64,000 nt of DNA, taken from positions 87,243 to 151,242 of the forward strand of contig KL662191.1 in assembly GCA_000733415.1 (NCBI GenBank), in the 5' to 3' direction. Under the pieces are notes generated by a model, which was not told the origin of the DNA, made no database searches, and saw only the letters and a list, made by a program, of their open reading frames with translations. This DNA comes from [Leptolyngbya] sp. JSC-1 (GTDB taxonomy: Bacteria; Cyanobacteriota; Cyanobacteriia; Elainellales; Elainellaceae). Shown piece after piece: positions 36,747 to 44,812 of the stretch. How positions within the stretch are numbered: position 1 is the first letter of the stretch; every line of letters begins with the position of its first letter. Made by a program: the position numbers and the translations under genes.

Positions 36747-36958
36747 AACGTGGCTGACAGGTCAAAGCGTGTGATCAATTCAGCCAGATGACGGCAGAGC
36801 CAGATGACGGCAGTCGCCATGTAAGTAGCACAGAGAAACGTCTCCGCTCGCTTGTCGTCGCCTGTCGCAATTGCGCGATACTGTTTGAGCTTAGCAAAGC
36901 AATTTTCAATCAGATGTCGGGCTTTATACAACTGCTTGCCAAAGTACGCAGGGTCGTC
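36731..36958 (-). mobile_element. remnant of an IS5-family transposase
   Basis: The minus strand keeps the transposase C-terminus: YKARHLIENCFAKLKQYRAI followed by ATGDDKRAETFLCATYMATAVIWL. That is the His-x-x-Glu helix end of IS5-type DDE enzymes. Everything upstream (N-terminus, DDE Asp residues) is gone. A perfect 16-bp duplication (36782-36813) then shifts and extends the frame. The relic overlaps the last codons of the SLH gene and ends 50 bp before the ABC exporter. Confidence 0.8.
36782..36813. repeat. 16-bp perfect tandem duplication in IS remnant
   Basis: AGCCAGATGACGGCAG occurs twice head-to-tail. It adds 16 bases to the former transposase frame and is therefore later than the loss of function or one cause of it. 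Confidence 0.9.
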
Positions 36959-36999
36959 CTCCCCCATCTCCCCCATCCCCCACCCCTCTGACACGCTAT

Positions 37000-37040
37000 C
37001 GTAGAACCATGACCATCCCCTGTCTCTCTACGGTTCTACG
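37000..37040 (+). promoter_or_regulatory. inverted repeat enclosing the exporter start codon
   Basis: CGTAGAACC (37000-37008) pairs exactly with GGTTCTACG (37032-37040). The ATG at 37009 is the first loop base after the left arm. In the message the start would be held at the base of a 23-base loop, and no ribosome-site GGAG is seen upstream. Possible translational control, or a protein site. Confidence 0.5.
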
Positions 37041-38847
37041 GCAGCTCCGAGGTTTTCACCAATCCCTTTCAGTTTTTCAATATTCCGGTCGGGCCGTGCA
37101 GTTGGTTTGGACCACCGATCACCTGCTGACGATTAGTCTGGCCATTTTGACGATTTTGACAGGTTTACTGCCCGGTGCCATTGCCTACTTGGGCAAGCTG
37201 ATTGTCGATGGAGTAGTGCAGGCAGCCCAGTCTGGTTTAGCAACAGATCGCTGGCGGACATTTCAGTATGTAGGGCTGGAGGCCGTGGCGATTGTGCTGC
37301 AATCGGGCTGTCAGCAGGGGATGCTGTTGTGTCAGGCATTGCTGAAACCGCTGTTGGCTCACACGATTGGCCTGCTCATCCTAGAAAAAGCCCTGACGTT
37401 AGAGATGAGCCACTTCGAGGATGCCGAGTTTTATGACAAGATGACTCGCGCTCGCGAAGGTGCGGCCTATCGACCCTTGAATGTGGTCAACCGCACGTTT
37501 GGCTTTGTCAAAGATGGCTTGTCGATTCTCACCTTTAGCGGCTTGCTACTGCAATTTTCTGGATGGGCCGTGCTGTTACTGATGGTGGCGGCCATCCCCG
37601 CTTTTTTTGCCGAAACCCGATTTGCGCGAGACAGCTTTCGCTTGTTTAGCTGGCGGGTACCCGAAACGCGAGAGCGTCATTACCTAGAGGTACTGCTGGG
37701 GCGCGAAGACTACGCAATGGAGGTGAAGCTCTATCAGTTGGGCGACATGCTGGTGAGTCGCTATCGGCAAATCTTTGAGCGAGTGTATGCCGAAGATCGA
37801 AACCTGAATGTACGCCGCACGGTTTGGAGCTATTTGCTGGGGTTGATTAGCACTGCTGCTTTCTACGGCACCTATGTCTGGATCATCCTCGAAGCGATTG
37901 CTGGACGCATTTCGATTGGTGATTTGACCATGTATCTGGTCGTGTTCCGGCAGGGGCAGTCTACCTTTTCTCTCATCCTCAGCTCGATCAGCGGCATGTA
38001 TGAGGACAATCTGTATCTAGCGACGTTGTACGAATTCCTAGAAGAACCGGTTCCAGACCCGCCCGGATATGCTGCCTATGGCCCCCAGCCCGACGACGGC
38101 ATTCGGTTTGAGAATGTCAGCTTTACCTATCCCGGCAACGATCGGCCTGCCCTCAACAACGTCACGTTTCATCTAGCACCGGGCCAAAAGCTGGCAATTG
38201 TCGGCAAAAACGGCTCTGGCAAAACAACCCTGATCAAACTACTGACGCGCCTCTACACCCCCACATCCGGACGAATTCTGCTAGACGGACGCGATCTGCA
38301 AGAGTGGGATATCGACGTGTTGCAGCAGCGCATTGGCGTGATTTTTCAGCACTTTGTCCGCTACCAATTCACGGTGGGAGAAAACGTGGGCGTAGGTGAT
38401 GTGGCAAACCTGATGGATCAGCAGCGTTGGGAAGTGGCGACCGATAAGGGAACGGCACTTCCCTTTATCGCAGAACTGCCGGAGCAATTTTCTACTCGCC
38501 TGGGCAAGTGGTTCAAAAGTGGCCGCGAGCTTTCCGGCGGTCAATGGCAAAAAATTGCCCTGTCGCGAGCCTTCATGCGCGCCAATGCCGACATTTTGAT
38601 TTTGGACGAACCTACATCTGCCGTGGATGCGGAAGCCGAAGCCGAAATTTTTAGCCGCCTCAAGGCACTGACGCAAAACCAGATGGCGATTTTGATTTCC
38701 CACCGCTTTTCTACCGTGCGCATGGCAGATCAAATTATGGTACTGACTGAGGGAAAAGTGCTAGAGCAGGGCACCCACGAGGAATTAATGCAGCAAAACG
38801 GACGCTATGCCCAGCTTTTTGCCCTACAGGCGGCTGGCTATCGTTGA
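37009..38847 (+). CDS. ABC exporter, fused membrane and ATPase domains
   Basis: 612 residues. Six-helix type 1 exporter domain to about 330, then an ATPase with Walker A VGKNGSGKTT (398-407), Q-loop VIFQHFVRYQF, signature ELSGGQWQK (about 506-514), Walker B ILILDEPTSAVD and switch His in ISHRFSTVR. No peptidase (C39) domain. It could work as a homodimer. Substrate unknown; relatives export lipids, peptides or drugs. The ATG is the second arm-flanked base after a perfect inverted repeat (37000-37040). Convergent with the next gene, six bases between stops. Confidence 0.92.
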   Translation: MTIPCLSTVLRQLRGFHQSLSVFQYSGRAVQLVWTTDHLLTISLAILTILTGLLPGAIAYLGKLIVDGVVQAAQSGLATDRWRTFQYVGLEAVAIVLQSGCQQGMLLCQALLKPLLAHTIGLLILEKALTLEMSHFEDAEFYDKMTRAREGAAYRPLNVVNRTFGFVKDGLSILTFSGLLLQFSGWAVLLLMVAAIPAFFAETRFARDSFRLFSWRVPETRERHYLEVLLGREDYAMEVKLYQLGDMLVSRYRQIFERVYAEDRNLNVRRTVWSYLLGLISTAAFYGTYVWIILEAIAGRISIGDLTMYLVVFRQGQSTFSLILSSISGMYEDNLYLATLYEFLEEPVPDPPGYAAYGPQPDDGIRFENVSFTYPGNDRPALNNVTFHLAPGQKLAIVGKNGSGKTTLIKLLTRLYTPTSGRILLDGRDLQEWDIDVLQQRIGVIFQHFVRYQFTVGENVGVGDVANLMDQQRWEVATDKGTALPFIAELPEQFSTRLGKWFKSGRELSGGQWQKIALSRAFMRANADILILDEPTSAVDAEAEAEIFSRLKALTQNQMAILISHRFSTVRMADQIMVLTEGKVLEQGTHEELMQQNGRYAQLFALQAAGYR

Positions 38848-38853
38848 TTTAGC

Positions 38854-41622
38854 TTACTTCAGTGGAAATTGGGCTGTCAGCAATGCCTTGGCTTCGGCTC
38901 GGCTGTGAATTTCGCCATCTAGGGTGGCATTTAGCAACTGGTCCAATATCTGCTTGTACTGCCGTCCGGGTTTGTAGCCCAGCGCTTTTAGATCATTGCC
39001 ATCGAGTGGAGCCTTCACCTGCGACCAATGGATCAGGTATTGCCAGATTTGGTGGCGAATCGGTCGCGGTACGCTCACAGCTACCAAAATCAATGTGGGT
39101 AAATCGTACTGACTCAGTTCTCGTACTACCTGACTTGGACGTTGGCAGTGAGAGAGCGCCGCGACAATCGCGGTTTGATTTTGATCCAACGCTTGTAATC
39201 GCTGCACGCTTTCGGCAGGCAACTGGAAGTTTGTAGCAACCTTGACTCGCGCCTCAGTTTCCAAATGGAATAGCATCAGTTCCAACAAGATCAGCCAATG
39301 TTCCAAGTTGGCGAGTTGATAGTGCTCCGCACCGCCTAGAGGATGAATAAAGTACCTCAGCCAACGGTCTACCAAACGCAACTGCCACCAGAGCGTATCG
39401 TTTAGCTCCAAGTCTGGATGAATGCAGCAAATCGCGCCCAAATCCGACAGTAGCTGAAGTGCAGCTTTCCAGTAGCGGGCTTCCAGGATATAGCGTAACT
39501 CTTGCCGCAACCGGGTTTGTAGGGCTGGCGTTTTCTCCACTTCTGCCTGAATGCGGTGGTAGATGCCGCTAGCAATAGCAGTGCGAATATAGCCCTCGGT
39601 CTGGGGATCGATCTCAAAGCCCAAACGAACCGCAAACCGCACGGCTCGGTAGATGCGAGTCGGGTCTTCGATAAAGCTGTTGGCGTGTAGAACCCGAATC
39701 TGCTTGGCTCGTAGGTCTACTACTCCGCCAAAGAAATCCAGCAGTTCCCCCATGCGGGGAGGCGTCAGCCGAATGGCTAGAGCATTGATCGTAAAATCGC
39801 GCCGGTAAAGGTCTTGCCGAATCGAGCTGGCTTCCACCTCTGGGTTGGCCGCCGGATAGGGATAGAACTCGGTGCGGGCCGTGGCAATATCAATCCAGAG
39901 GGAATCTAGCACCGGATCATGGTGCCACAGCAGCGCCGCCGTTTGAAACCGACCGTGGATTTGCAGCCGCGCTGCTGGGTAAAGTTGCTGGAGCGCTTTT
40001 GCCATTGCTACTCCTGCCGCCTGATCTGCCGCACGGTGAAACCCATCGACGACTAAATCAATGTCATCGAGCAACAAGGGCTGGCCGGGTTTTGCCAACA
40101 GCAGATCGCGCACCGCACCCCCCACTAGATAAAGCTGCCATCCCCGCTGTTCGGCCTGTTTCGCCGCTTCTAGCAGCAGATCCCACAGAGCCGGAAGCAA
40201 CCGCTGTCGCAGCAGAGTTTGCACCACTCCCGGCAGCAGGCAGTAATCTCGCAGCGTTTGTTCAGCCTCCGGAACTGCTTGGTCTTGTTCTCGTAATCCA
40301 GCTTGATGCAGTTCGCGCAACACATCGGTGCGAGTGACGATGCCAACCAGCTGACTGGCATCCAAAACCGGCAAACGACCAATATCAAACGTCATCATCA
40401 GCGATTCGATTTCCGGCAGCGGCGTATCGGGCGTAATTGTTTTCAAATTCGTGGTCATGTAGCCCTTCACCGGTGCATGACTAAATCCGTGATGCAGGGC
40501 AATATCCAGGTCGCGTCGCGAAATAATCCCCACGAGCTGGTCATTGGCATCCACCACTGATAAACCAGAGTGACCATAGCGCAACAGAATCCGCTGGGCT
40601 TCGGCAATCGTGGTTTCGGGGCGAATTGTGCGGACTGGAGACGACATCAAGTCACGAGCGGTAGGTGGTTGGGGCACCTGCCGCCGGAGTGAATCAATCA
40701 GCTCTTGCAGCACAGCTTCTGGATCGGCTCCGCGTAAAGTCATGGCAGCCGCTCGACTGTGCCCCCCTCCGCCCCATTTCTGAAACAGCGCTCCCAAATT
40801 GAAGCTTTGCATTGAAGCAGCCCCAGCACTGCTGCGTGCCCGACCAATCACCGTCAGCCGTTCTTCGGTTTCGCTAATCGGATAGCGTGCTGCCAACAGC
40901 AACACATCCACTTCGGTTAGGGTGAGTAACCGCGAGGCCAGATTCGACAGTCCCGCCACATAGGTTTCTACCGACAGCAGTACCCAGGCCAGACAGTAGC
41001 CCCGCAGGGTTTCGGTTTGTAGGTTCTCTAACGCCACTGAGAGTAAATCTTGCAGTTGGGGAGAAAGACCCGGCTCCACATATTCGGCAATCGCTCGCAA
41101 ATTCGCCCCCTGCTGCATCAGCCAAGTCAAGGCCGCCGCATCCCGCACAGTAGCGTGATCAAAGGTGAGTGAACCTGTATCGACATGCACCCCCAGTGCC
41201 ATCACGGTAGCTTCCACCGGAGACAGAGAAATCTGATGTGCCTGAAGCTGTTCCGCCACCAGCGTGGTCACTGCCCCAATCGCTGCGATGCGTCGTTCCG
41301 TTGCTGCAATATCCGACTCGGCCTCTAGATGATGGTCGTAGACAATCACCTCCACCCCTGGCAGATCCAGCCATTCCGCCGCCTTCCCCAACCGATCCCG
41401 CTGCTGAGCATCCACCACAATTACGGTGCGAATCTGCTCTGGCGTTACTGACCGGCGTTCAATCAAAGCATATTCATCCCGATGCAGCGCCAAAAAATCG
41501 CGTACCGCTGGGTGCGCCCCACCCGTCAGCACAATCCTGGCTCCCGGATACAGCCGCGACAAACCCACCGCTGCCCCCAGCGTGTCAAAATCAGCAGTGA
41601 TGTGGCAAAGAATTAAATCCAT
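38854..41622 (-). CDS. DHH-CBS-tRNA nucleotidyltransferase fusion
   Basis: 922 residues. Residues 1-300: DHH phosphoesterase with HITADFDTLG, VDAQQRDRLG (Asp71), YDHH (95-98), HVDTGS (146-151) and GGGGHSR (284-290). Residues 320-440: two CBS modules (MSSPV..TI, MTTNLKTI). From 490: class II nucleotidyltransferase head with LVGGAVRDLLL (499-509), DDIDLV (519-524) and the RRDFTINALAI strand. Such fusions add CCA or the terminal A to tRNA 3' ends. In cyanobacteria the CCA-end work is split between enzymes, and the DHH part may degrade oligonucleotides or nucleotides. CBS implies adenosine nucleotide sensing. Activity split (A-adding or CCA-adding) cannot be told. Confidence 0.93.
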   Translation of the reverse strand: MDLILCHITADFDTLGAAVGLSRLYPGARIVLTGGAHPAVRDFLALHRDEYALIERRSVTPEQIRTVIVVDAQQRDRLGKAAEWLDLPGVEVIVYDHHLEAESDIAATERRIAAIGAVTTLVAEQLQAHQISLSPVEATVMALGVHVDTGSLTFDHATVRDAAALTWLMQQGANLRAIAEYVEPGLSPQLQDLLSVALENLQTETLRGYCLAWVLLSVETYVAGLSNLASRLLTLTEVDVLLLAARYPISETEERLTVIGRARSSAGAASMQSFNLGALFQKWGGGGHSRAAAMTLRGADPEAVLQELIDSLRRQVPQPPTARDLMSSPVRTIRPETTIAEAQRILLRYGHSGLSVVDANDQLVGIISRRDLDIALHHGFSHAPVKGYMTTNLKTITPDTPLPEIESLMMTFDIGRLPVLDASQLVGIVTRTDVLRELHQAGLREQDQAVPEAEQTLRDYCLLPGVVQTLLRQRLLPALWDLLLEAAKQAEQRGWQLYLVGGAVRDLLLAKPGQPLLLDDIDLVVDGFHRAADQAAGVAMAKALQQLYPAARLQIHGRFQTAALLWHHDPVLDSLWIDIATARTEFYPYPAANPEVEASSIRQDLYRRDFTINALAIRLTPPRMGELLDFFGGVVDLRAKQIRVLHANSFIEDPTRIYRAVRFAVRLGFEIDPQTEGYIRTAIASGIYHRIQAEVEKTPALQTRLRQELRYILEARYWKAALQLLSDLGAICCIHPDLELNDTLWWQLRLVDRWLRYFIHPLGGAEHYQLANLEHWLILLELMLFHLETEARVKVATNFQLPAESVQRLQALDQNQTAIVAALSHCQRPSQVVRELSQYDLPTLILVAVSVPRPIRHQIWQYLIHWSQVKAPLDGNDLKALGYKPGRQYKQILDQLLNATLDGEIHSRAEAKALLTAQFPLK

Positions 41623-41648
41623 AACTCAAGCCTGAAGCACCAGCCCAA

Positions 41649-41676
41649 ACTCAAAACTCAAAACTCAAAACTCAAG
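41649..41676. repeat. heptamer STRR, four copies
   Basis: ACTCAAA three times and ACTCAAG once in tandem, just upstream of the nucleotidyltransferase gene. Complement of the heptamer before arsS (19034). Confidence 0.85.
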
Positions 41677-41828
41677 CCACTGCTACGCAGAAGCAAGCTA
41701 CAAAACTTCCCTCCCGGCTTCATCCTTCCAGAGCGTGTCACTTTCTGATAGCTTACTAGCATGGGCAATGCGTTGGCGCATCAATGCCTAATTGCTGTAT
41801 TGTCCGATGCTGTACTGGGAGGATAACA

Positions 41829-42017
41829 ATGTCCATTCTGTTCCAACTTGCTCTCGCTGCTCTAGTGATTCTGTCGTTCGTCATGGTCGTTGGTGTACCG
41901 GTCGCCTATGCCTCTCCCCAGAATTGGGAGCAATCTAAGCGCCTGATTCTGCTAGGCTCTGGTGCTTGGGTCGTGCTGGTGCTGCTGGTGGGTGGATTGA
42001 ACTATTTTGTCGTCTAA
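41829..42017 (+). CDS. psbZ: photosystem II protein PsbZ (Ycf9)
   Basis: 62 residues with two membrane helices: the first to about residue 25, a WEQSKRL loop, the second ending in GGLNYFVV. PsbZ is a peripheral subunit of the PSII core that affects supercomplex stability. The ATG at 41829 follows GGGAGGATAACA and gives the correct family N-terminus MSILFQLAL. The neighbour ribH, 98 bp downstream, is a long-known partner in cyanobacteria. Confidence 0.97.
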   Translation: MSILFQLALAALVILSFVMVVGVPVAYASPQNWEQSKRLILLGSGAWVVLVLLVGGLNYFVV

Positions 42018-42041
42018 GCTGGAAACAGACCCGGTTCACTC

Positions 42042-42101
42042 GCTCGGCAAAATGCTCGGCAAAATGCTCGGCAAAATGCTCGGCAAAATGCTCGGCAAAG
42101 T
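42042..42101. repeat. 12-bp tandem repeat, five copies in ribH leader
   Basis: GCTCGGCAAAAT repeated four times, and a fifth ending GCTCGGCAAAGT, lies between psbZ and ribH and ends 14 bases before the ribH ATG. The repeat includes the segment where a ribosome site should be. Confidence 0.95.
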
Positions 42102-42115
42102 AGAGATTTAATAAT

Positions 42116-42694
42116 ATGACTGTTTTTGAGGGTACTTTTACTGACACTGGTTCCTTGCGGTTTGGCATTGTCATTGGTCGGTTTAACGATTTGGTGACCG
42201 GCAAACTGCTGGAAGGGTGTCAAGATTGTCTCAAGCGTCATGGGATTAACCCTGACCCCCAGGGTACTCAGGTTGATTATGTCTGGGTTCCTGGTAGCTT
42301 TGAAATTCCTCTACTGGCGCGGCAACTGGCGCTAACCCATCGATACGATGCGATTATTTGCCTGGGTGCAGTGATCCGGGGTTCTACCCCCCATTTTGAC
42401 TATGTATCGGCAGAAGTGTCGAAAGGCATTGCTGCAGTTGGGCTACAAACCGGCGTCCCCATCATCTTTGGTGTGCTGACGACCGATACAATGCAACAGG
42501 CCCTAGAGCGGGCTGGCATTAAGAGCAACAAGGGCTGGGAGTATGCCATGAGCGCGATTGAGCTAGCTAGCCTAATGCGGCAAATCAAGGCCATTAGCCC
42601 AGACGTGAACGGCAATAGCCTATCGGGGAGTGCCAATCCTCAATCTCTACCGGCTGCCATGAAGCAGGCCAATCCACCCGAGTTGGAGGGTTAA
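42116..42694 (+). CDS. ribH: 6,7-dimethyl-8-ribityllumazine synthase
   Basis: 192 residues. It condenses ribityl-aminouracil with dihydroxybutanone phosphate, the penultimate step of riboflavin synthesis, and forms 60-mer shells or pentamers. Signature segments: RFGIVIGRFNDLVTGKLLEG, VPGSFEIPL, LGAVIRGSTPHFDYV and VLTTDTMQQALERAG. A 35-residue polar C-terminal extension is usual in cyanobacteria. The leader has five 12-bp repeats and only a weak GTAGAG ribosome site, with a hint of altered initiation. Confidence 0.97.
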   Translation: MTVFEGTFTDTGSLRFGIVIGRFNDLVTGKLLEGCQDCLKRHGINPDPQGTQVDYVWVPGSFEIPLLARQLALTHRYDAIICLGAVIRGSTPHFDYVSAEVSKGIAAVGLQTGVPIIFGVLTTDTMQQALERAGIKSNKGWEYAMSAIELASLMRQIKAISPDVNGNSLSGSANPQSLPAAMKQANPPELEG

Positions 42695-42727
42695 CCTAGA
42701 GCTAAGCTCTCGATCGGAGAAACCGCA

Positions 42728-43254
42728 ATGCTGACGACCGCTCCAACTATGCCTCTTGACGCTTTCCTAGAGCGTCCCCCAGAGCATACTGAGTATGGGC
42801 AGCTAATCGAGAAAAAACATCTGACGGCAAAAACCGGACGAATTCAAGCGAAACTAGCCTACTATTGGCGGACTCATTTGCTCAGCAGCAATCAGGGTGG
42901 CGAAGGTTATGTCGAACCCCCCTGTCGCACCACGGGCCGGGTCCGCTGTCCGGATGTGGCCTATCTGACACCGGATCTGGTAGCCCAGCATGGCGACTTC
43001 AAAGTTCTGCCCCAGAGTTTTTCACTGATTGCTGAAGTCATCTCCCCCACCGACGAAGCCGAAGAGGTGTTTACTAAAGTCAGAGAATATCTTACTTCAC
43101 AGGTTATGCTGAGGCTTGGTCAGTGATGCCAGAAAGCCAGTGGGTGCTGGTGATCACGGCCAACCAGCAAATTCTCTACAGCCCTGAGCAGACCGCGGCT
43201 ACACAGCAAGCCTTGCCCAGTTTTACTGTGGCAGTAACTGAATTGATTGCCTAG
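42728..43254 (+). pseudogene. frameshifted Uma2 family gene
   Basis: The frame from ATG 42728 codes for a Uma2-like protein through CRTTGRVRCPDVAYL and SLIAEVISPTDEAE, then ends at TGA 43124 after VREYLTSQVMLRLGQ. The other frame from about 43102 continues the family: GYAEAWSVMPESQWVLV, then ITANQQILYSPEQ and TVAVTELIA, to a stop at 43252-43254. Between TCA and GGT stand two extra bases, and 43098-43101 reads CACA, so a CA duplication of two bases is the simplest cause. Apart from it the gene looks intact. Likely a recent inactivation. Confidence 0.85.
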
Positions 43255-43344
43255 CAACCGCTGCTAGAAACCATCGCTAGAAACCATCAACGAACTCTTG
43301 ACAGATCTGGCAGAAATCGGGATACTAGTAAAGGTCACAAACAC

Positions 43345-43416
43345 GCGGGTGTAGCTCAGTGGTAGAGCGCAACCTTGCCAAGGTTGATGTCGTGGGTTCG
43401 AATCCCATCACCCGCT
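43345..43416 (+). tRNA. tRNA-Gly (anticodon GCC)
   Basis: Cloverleaf complete: acceptor GCGGGTG/CACCCGC (43345-43351, 43409-43415), D arm with AGCTCAGTGGTAGAGC, anticodon stem AACCT/AGGTT with loop TTGCCAA giving GCC, T arm GTGGG TTCGAAT CCCAT. Discriminator T at 43416; no CCA encoded directly after it (TCCA begins one base later). Confidence 0.96.
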
Positions 43417-43540
43417 TCCAAACAGAATTTCTCAGTTTACCCTGGAAGATTTTTAATTGGGAAGTTTTGGCTTATTCAGGATGCTAAGCAGTCAAGCGTT
43501 TCTGATTACAGCCCTCCTAATCCTGCCCTCTAGTTAAACC

Positions 43541-43566
43541 GACCCCAAGCAAAACAAGTTGGGGTC
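43541..43566. terminator. hairpin between tRNA-Gly and the 43584 gene
   Basis: GACCCCAA (43541-43548) pairs with TTGGGGTC (43559-43566) around a 10-base loop. No strong T-run, so it is a possible transcript end for the minus-strand gene or a bidirectional barrier. Confidence 0.45.
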
Positions 43567-43583
43567 AATTAGGGCGTAGCTAT

Positions 43584-43967
43584 CTACCCAGCTTTCTGCT
43601 CGTGATAGCTGGAAATGTGCTCGTATACCTCATCTGGAAACTGTAGATCCCGGTAGACATTGCAGGCATCCGGATCGTCTGGATTAGGACAGATCGGAAA
43701 CTCTTGTTGGCTTTGCCATTCTAGAATCCGGTCGCGCTTGGGTGGGTTGTAGTCCTTTCCCTGCACCTGCTGCACGAGCGCTTTCGCCTCAGTTTCGCTA
43801 AAATCGGAATCTTTTTGCAGATACTCAATCAGTTCCGCTTCGCTGATAAAGTGACGGGCAATCATAGCAAAGGTCAGGCGGCCATAGTGACCGATATCCT
43901 GACCTGCCTCTAGTGCATCTAGCAGGTGGGCCATCATACTGCTTTTGCGTAACGCTTCGATTGACAT
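43584..43967 (-). CDS. conserved cyanobacterial protein, unknown function
   Basis: 127 residues. The first half is helical (ALRKSSMMAHLLDALEAGQDIGHYG); the second has a notable KDYNPPKRDRILEWQ motif followed by FPICPNP. I recall similar hypothetical proteins in cyanobacteria but know no function. No signal or membrane helix. The start at 43967 fits the usual MSIEALR-type beginning. Confidence 0.75.
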   Translation of the reverse strand: MSIEALRKSSMMAHLLDALEAGQDIGHYGRLTFAMIARHFISEAELIEYLQKDSDFSETEAKALVQQVQGKDYNPPKRDRILEWQSQQEFPICPNPDDPDACNVYRDLQFPDEVYEHISSYHEQKAG

Positions 43968-44240
43968 AACGGTATTGCTATATTGCTGAATTGGTGTTTA
44001 CTTCAACGGCCTAGTGCAACAGTCCTAGAACTGTTATAAAAACTATGCTTGGCTTCGCCGTCTGTCCAAAGCGTTATTTAGTTCAATTGTACTATACAAC
44101 CAAATGGTGACTTTCTACCTGACTTTTGGGTGACAGGACCTGACTTTCGATTCCGGCAACTCTGATTAGATTGAAGAAGATTGAATGGATGAGAAGCTGC
44201 TAGGAACACAGACCCTACCCTGACCCCAGGAAGTACACCA

Positions 44241-44771
44241 ATGACAGCCACGCCCCAATTAAACCAGGATGTATCACTCGAATTTCAACGGTTTTTGCAG
44301 AAAGTTCGTTTGCTTGATCTAAAACCGATTGCGTCTCAGCTCATACAAGCTCAGCCCCAACGTGCTCCTCAAAGCATTGTCCGAGCCATTGCCGATTATC
44401 TTGAGTTTCTGTACCTTGTTGATCGCCATCCTCACCTGCAGCTGGTTCCGACGGTTGAAGTCGATGAAGTTTGGCATCATCACATTCTTGATACTCGCAA
44501 ATATGCAGGAGATTGCCAGCTGCTGTTTGGTAAATTTATTCACCACGCTACTTATGTTGGCACCTACAGCGAGGAAGAACGTCTGGCACAGTTGCAGGCT
44601 TTTACTCTAACGCAGACACTATATCGGCATTATTTTGGCCGCACAATTGGGTCAATTCCAGCCGACTGCGAATTGTGGGTAGATAATACTTCCCAAAACC
44701 GCTCAGCAGTTCAAGCCACCGTGAACCGTCTGCCGGATGAAGTATTTAACCTGATGAAGTATACAACCTGA
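44241..44771 (+). CDS. glycine-rich domain-containing-like protein
   Basis: 176 residues. The central motif DEVWHHHILDTRKYAGDC and an FGKFIHHATYVG segment match the domain named for glycine-rich domain proteins in plants and bacteria. Predicted cytoplasmic and helical; the His-rich motif could bind a metal, but this is inference. The function is unknown in bacteria. Start at ATG 44241, 7 bases after GGAAG. Confidence 0.75.
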   Translation: MTATPQLNQDVSLEFQRFLQKVRLLDLKPIASQLIQAQPQRAPQSIVRAIADYLEFLYLVDRHPHLQLVPTVEVDEVWHHHILDTRKYAGDCQLLFGKFIHHATYVGTYSEEERLAQLQAFTLTQTLYRHYFGRTIGSIPADCELWVDNTSQNRSAVQATVNRLPDEVFNLMKYTT

Positions 44772-44812
44772 TGGGACAAGCAAGGTAGTTCCTAACTCAC
44801 CCTTGGCTGTTG

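Noticed and set aside
42042..42101. Minus-strand frames of 75-89 codons with repeated FAEH or FCRA units
   Set aside because: They are translations of the 12-bp tandem repeat and the opposite strand of ribH.
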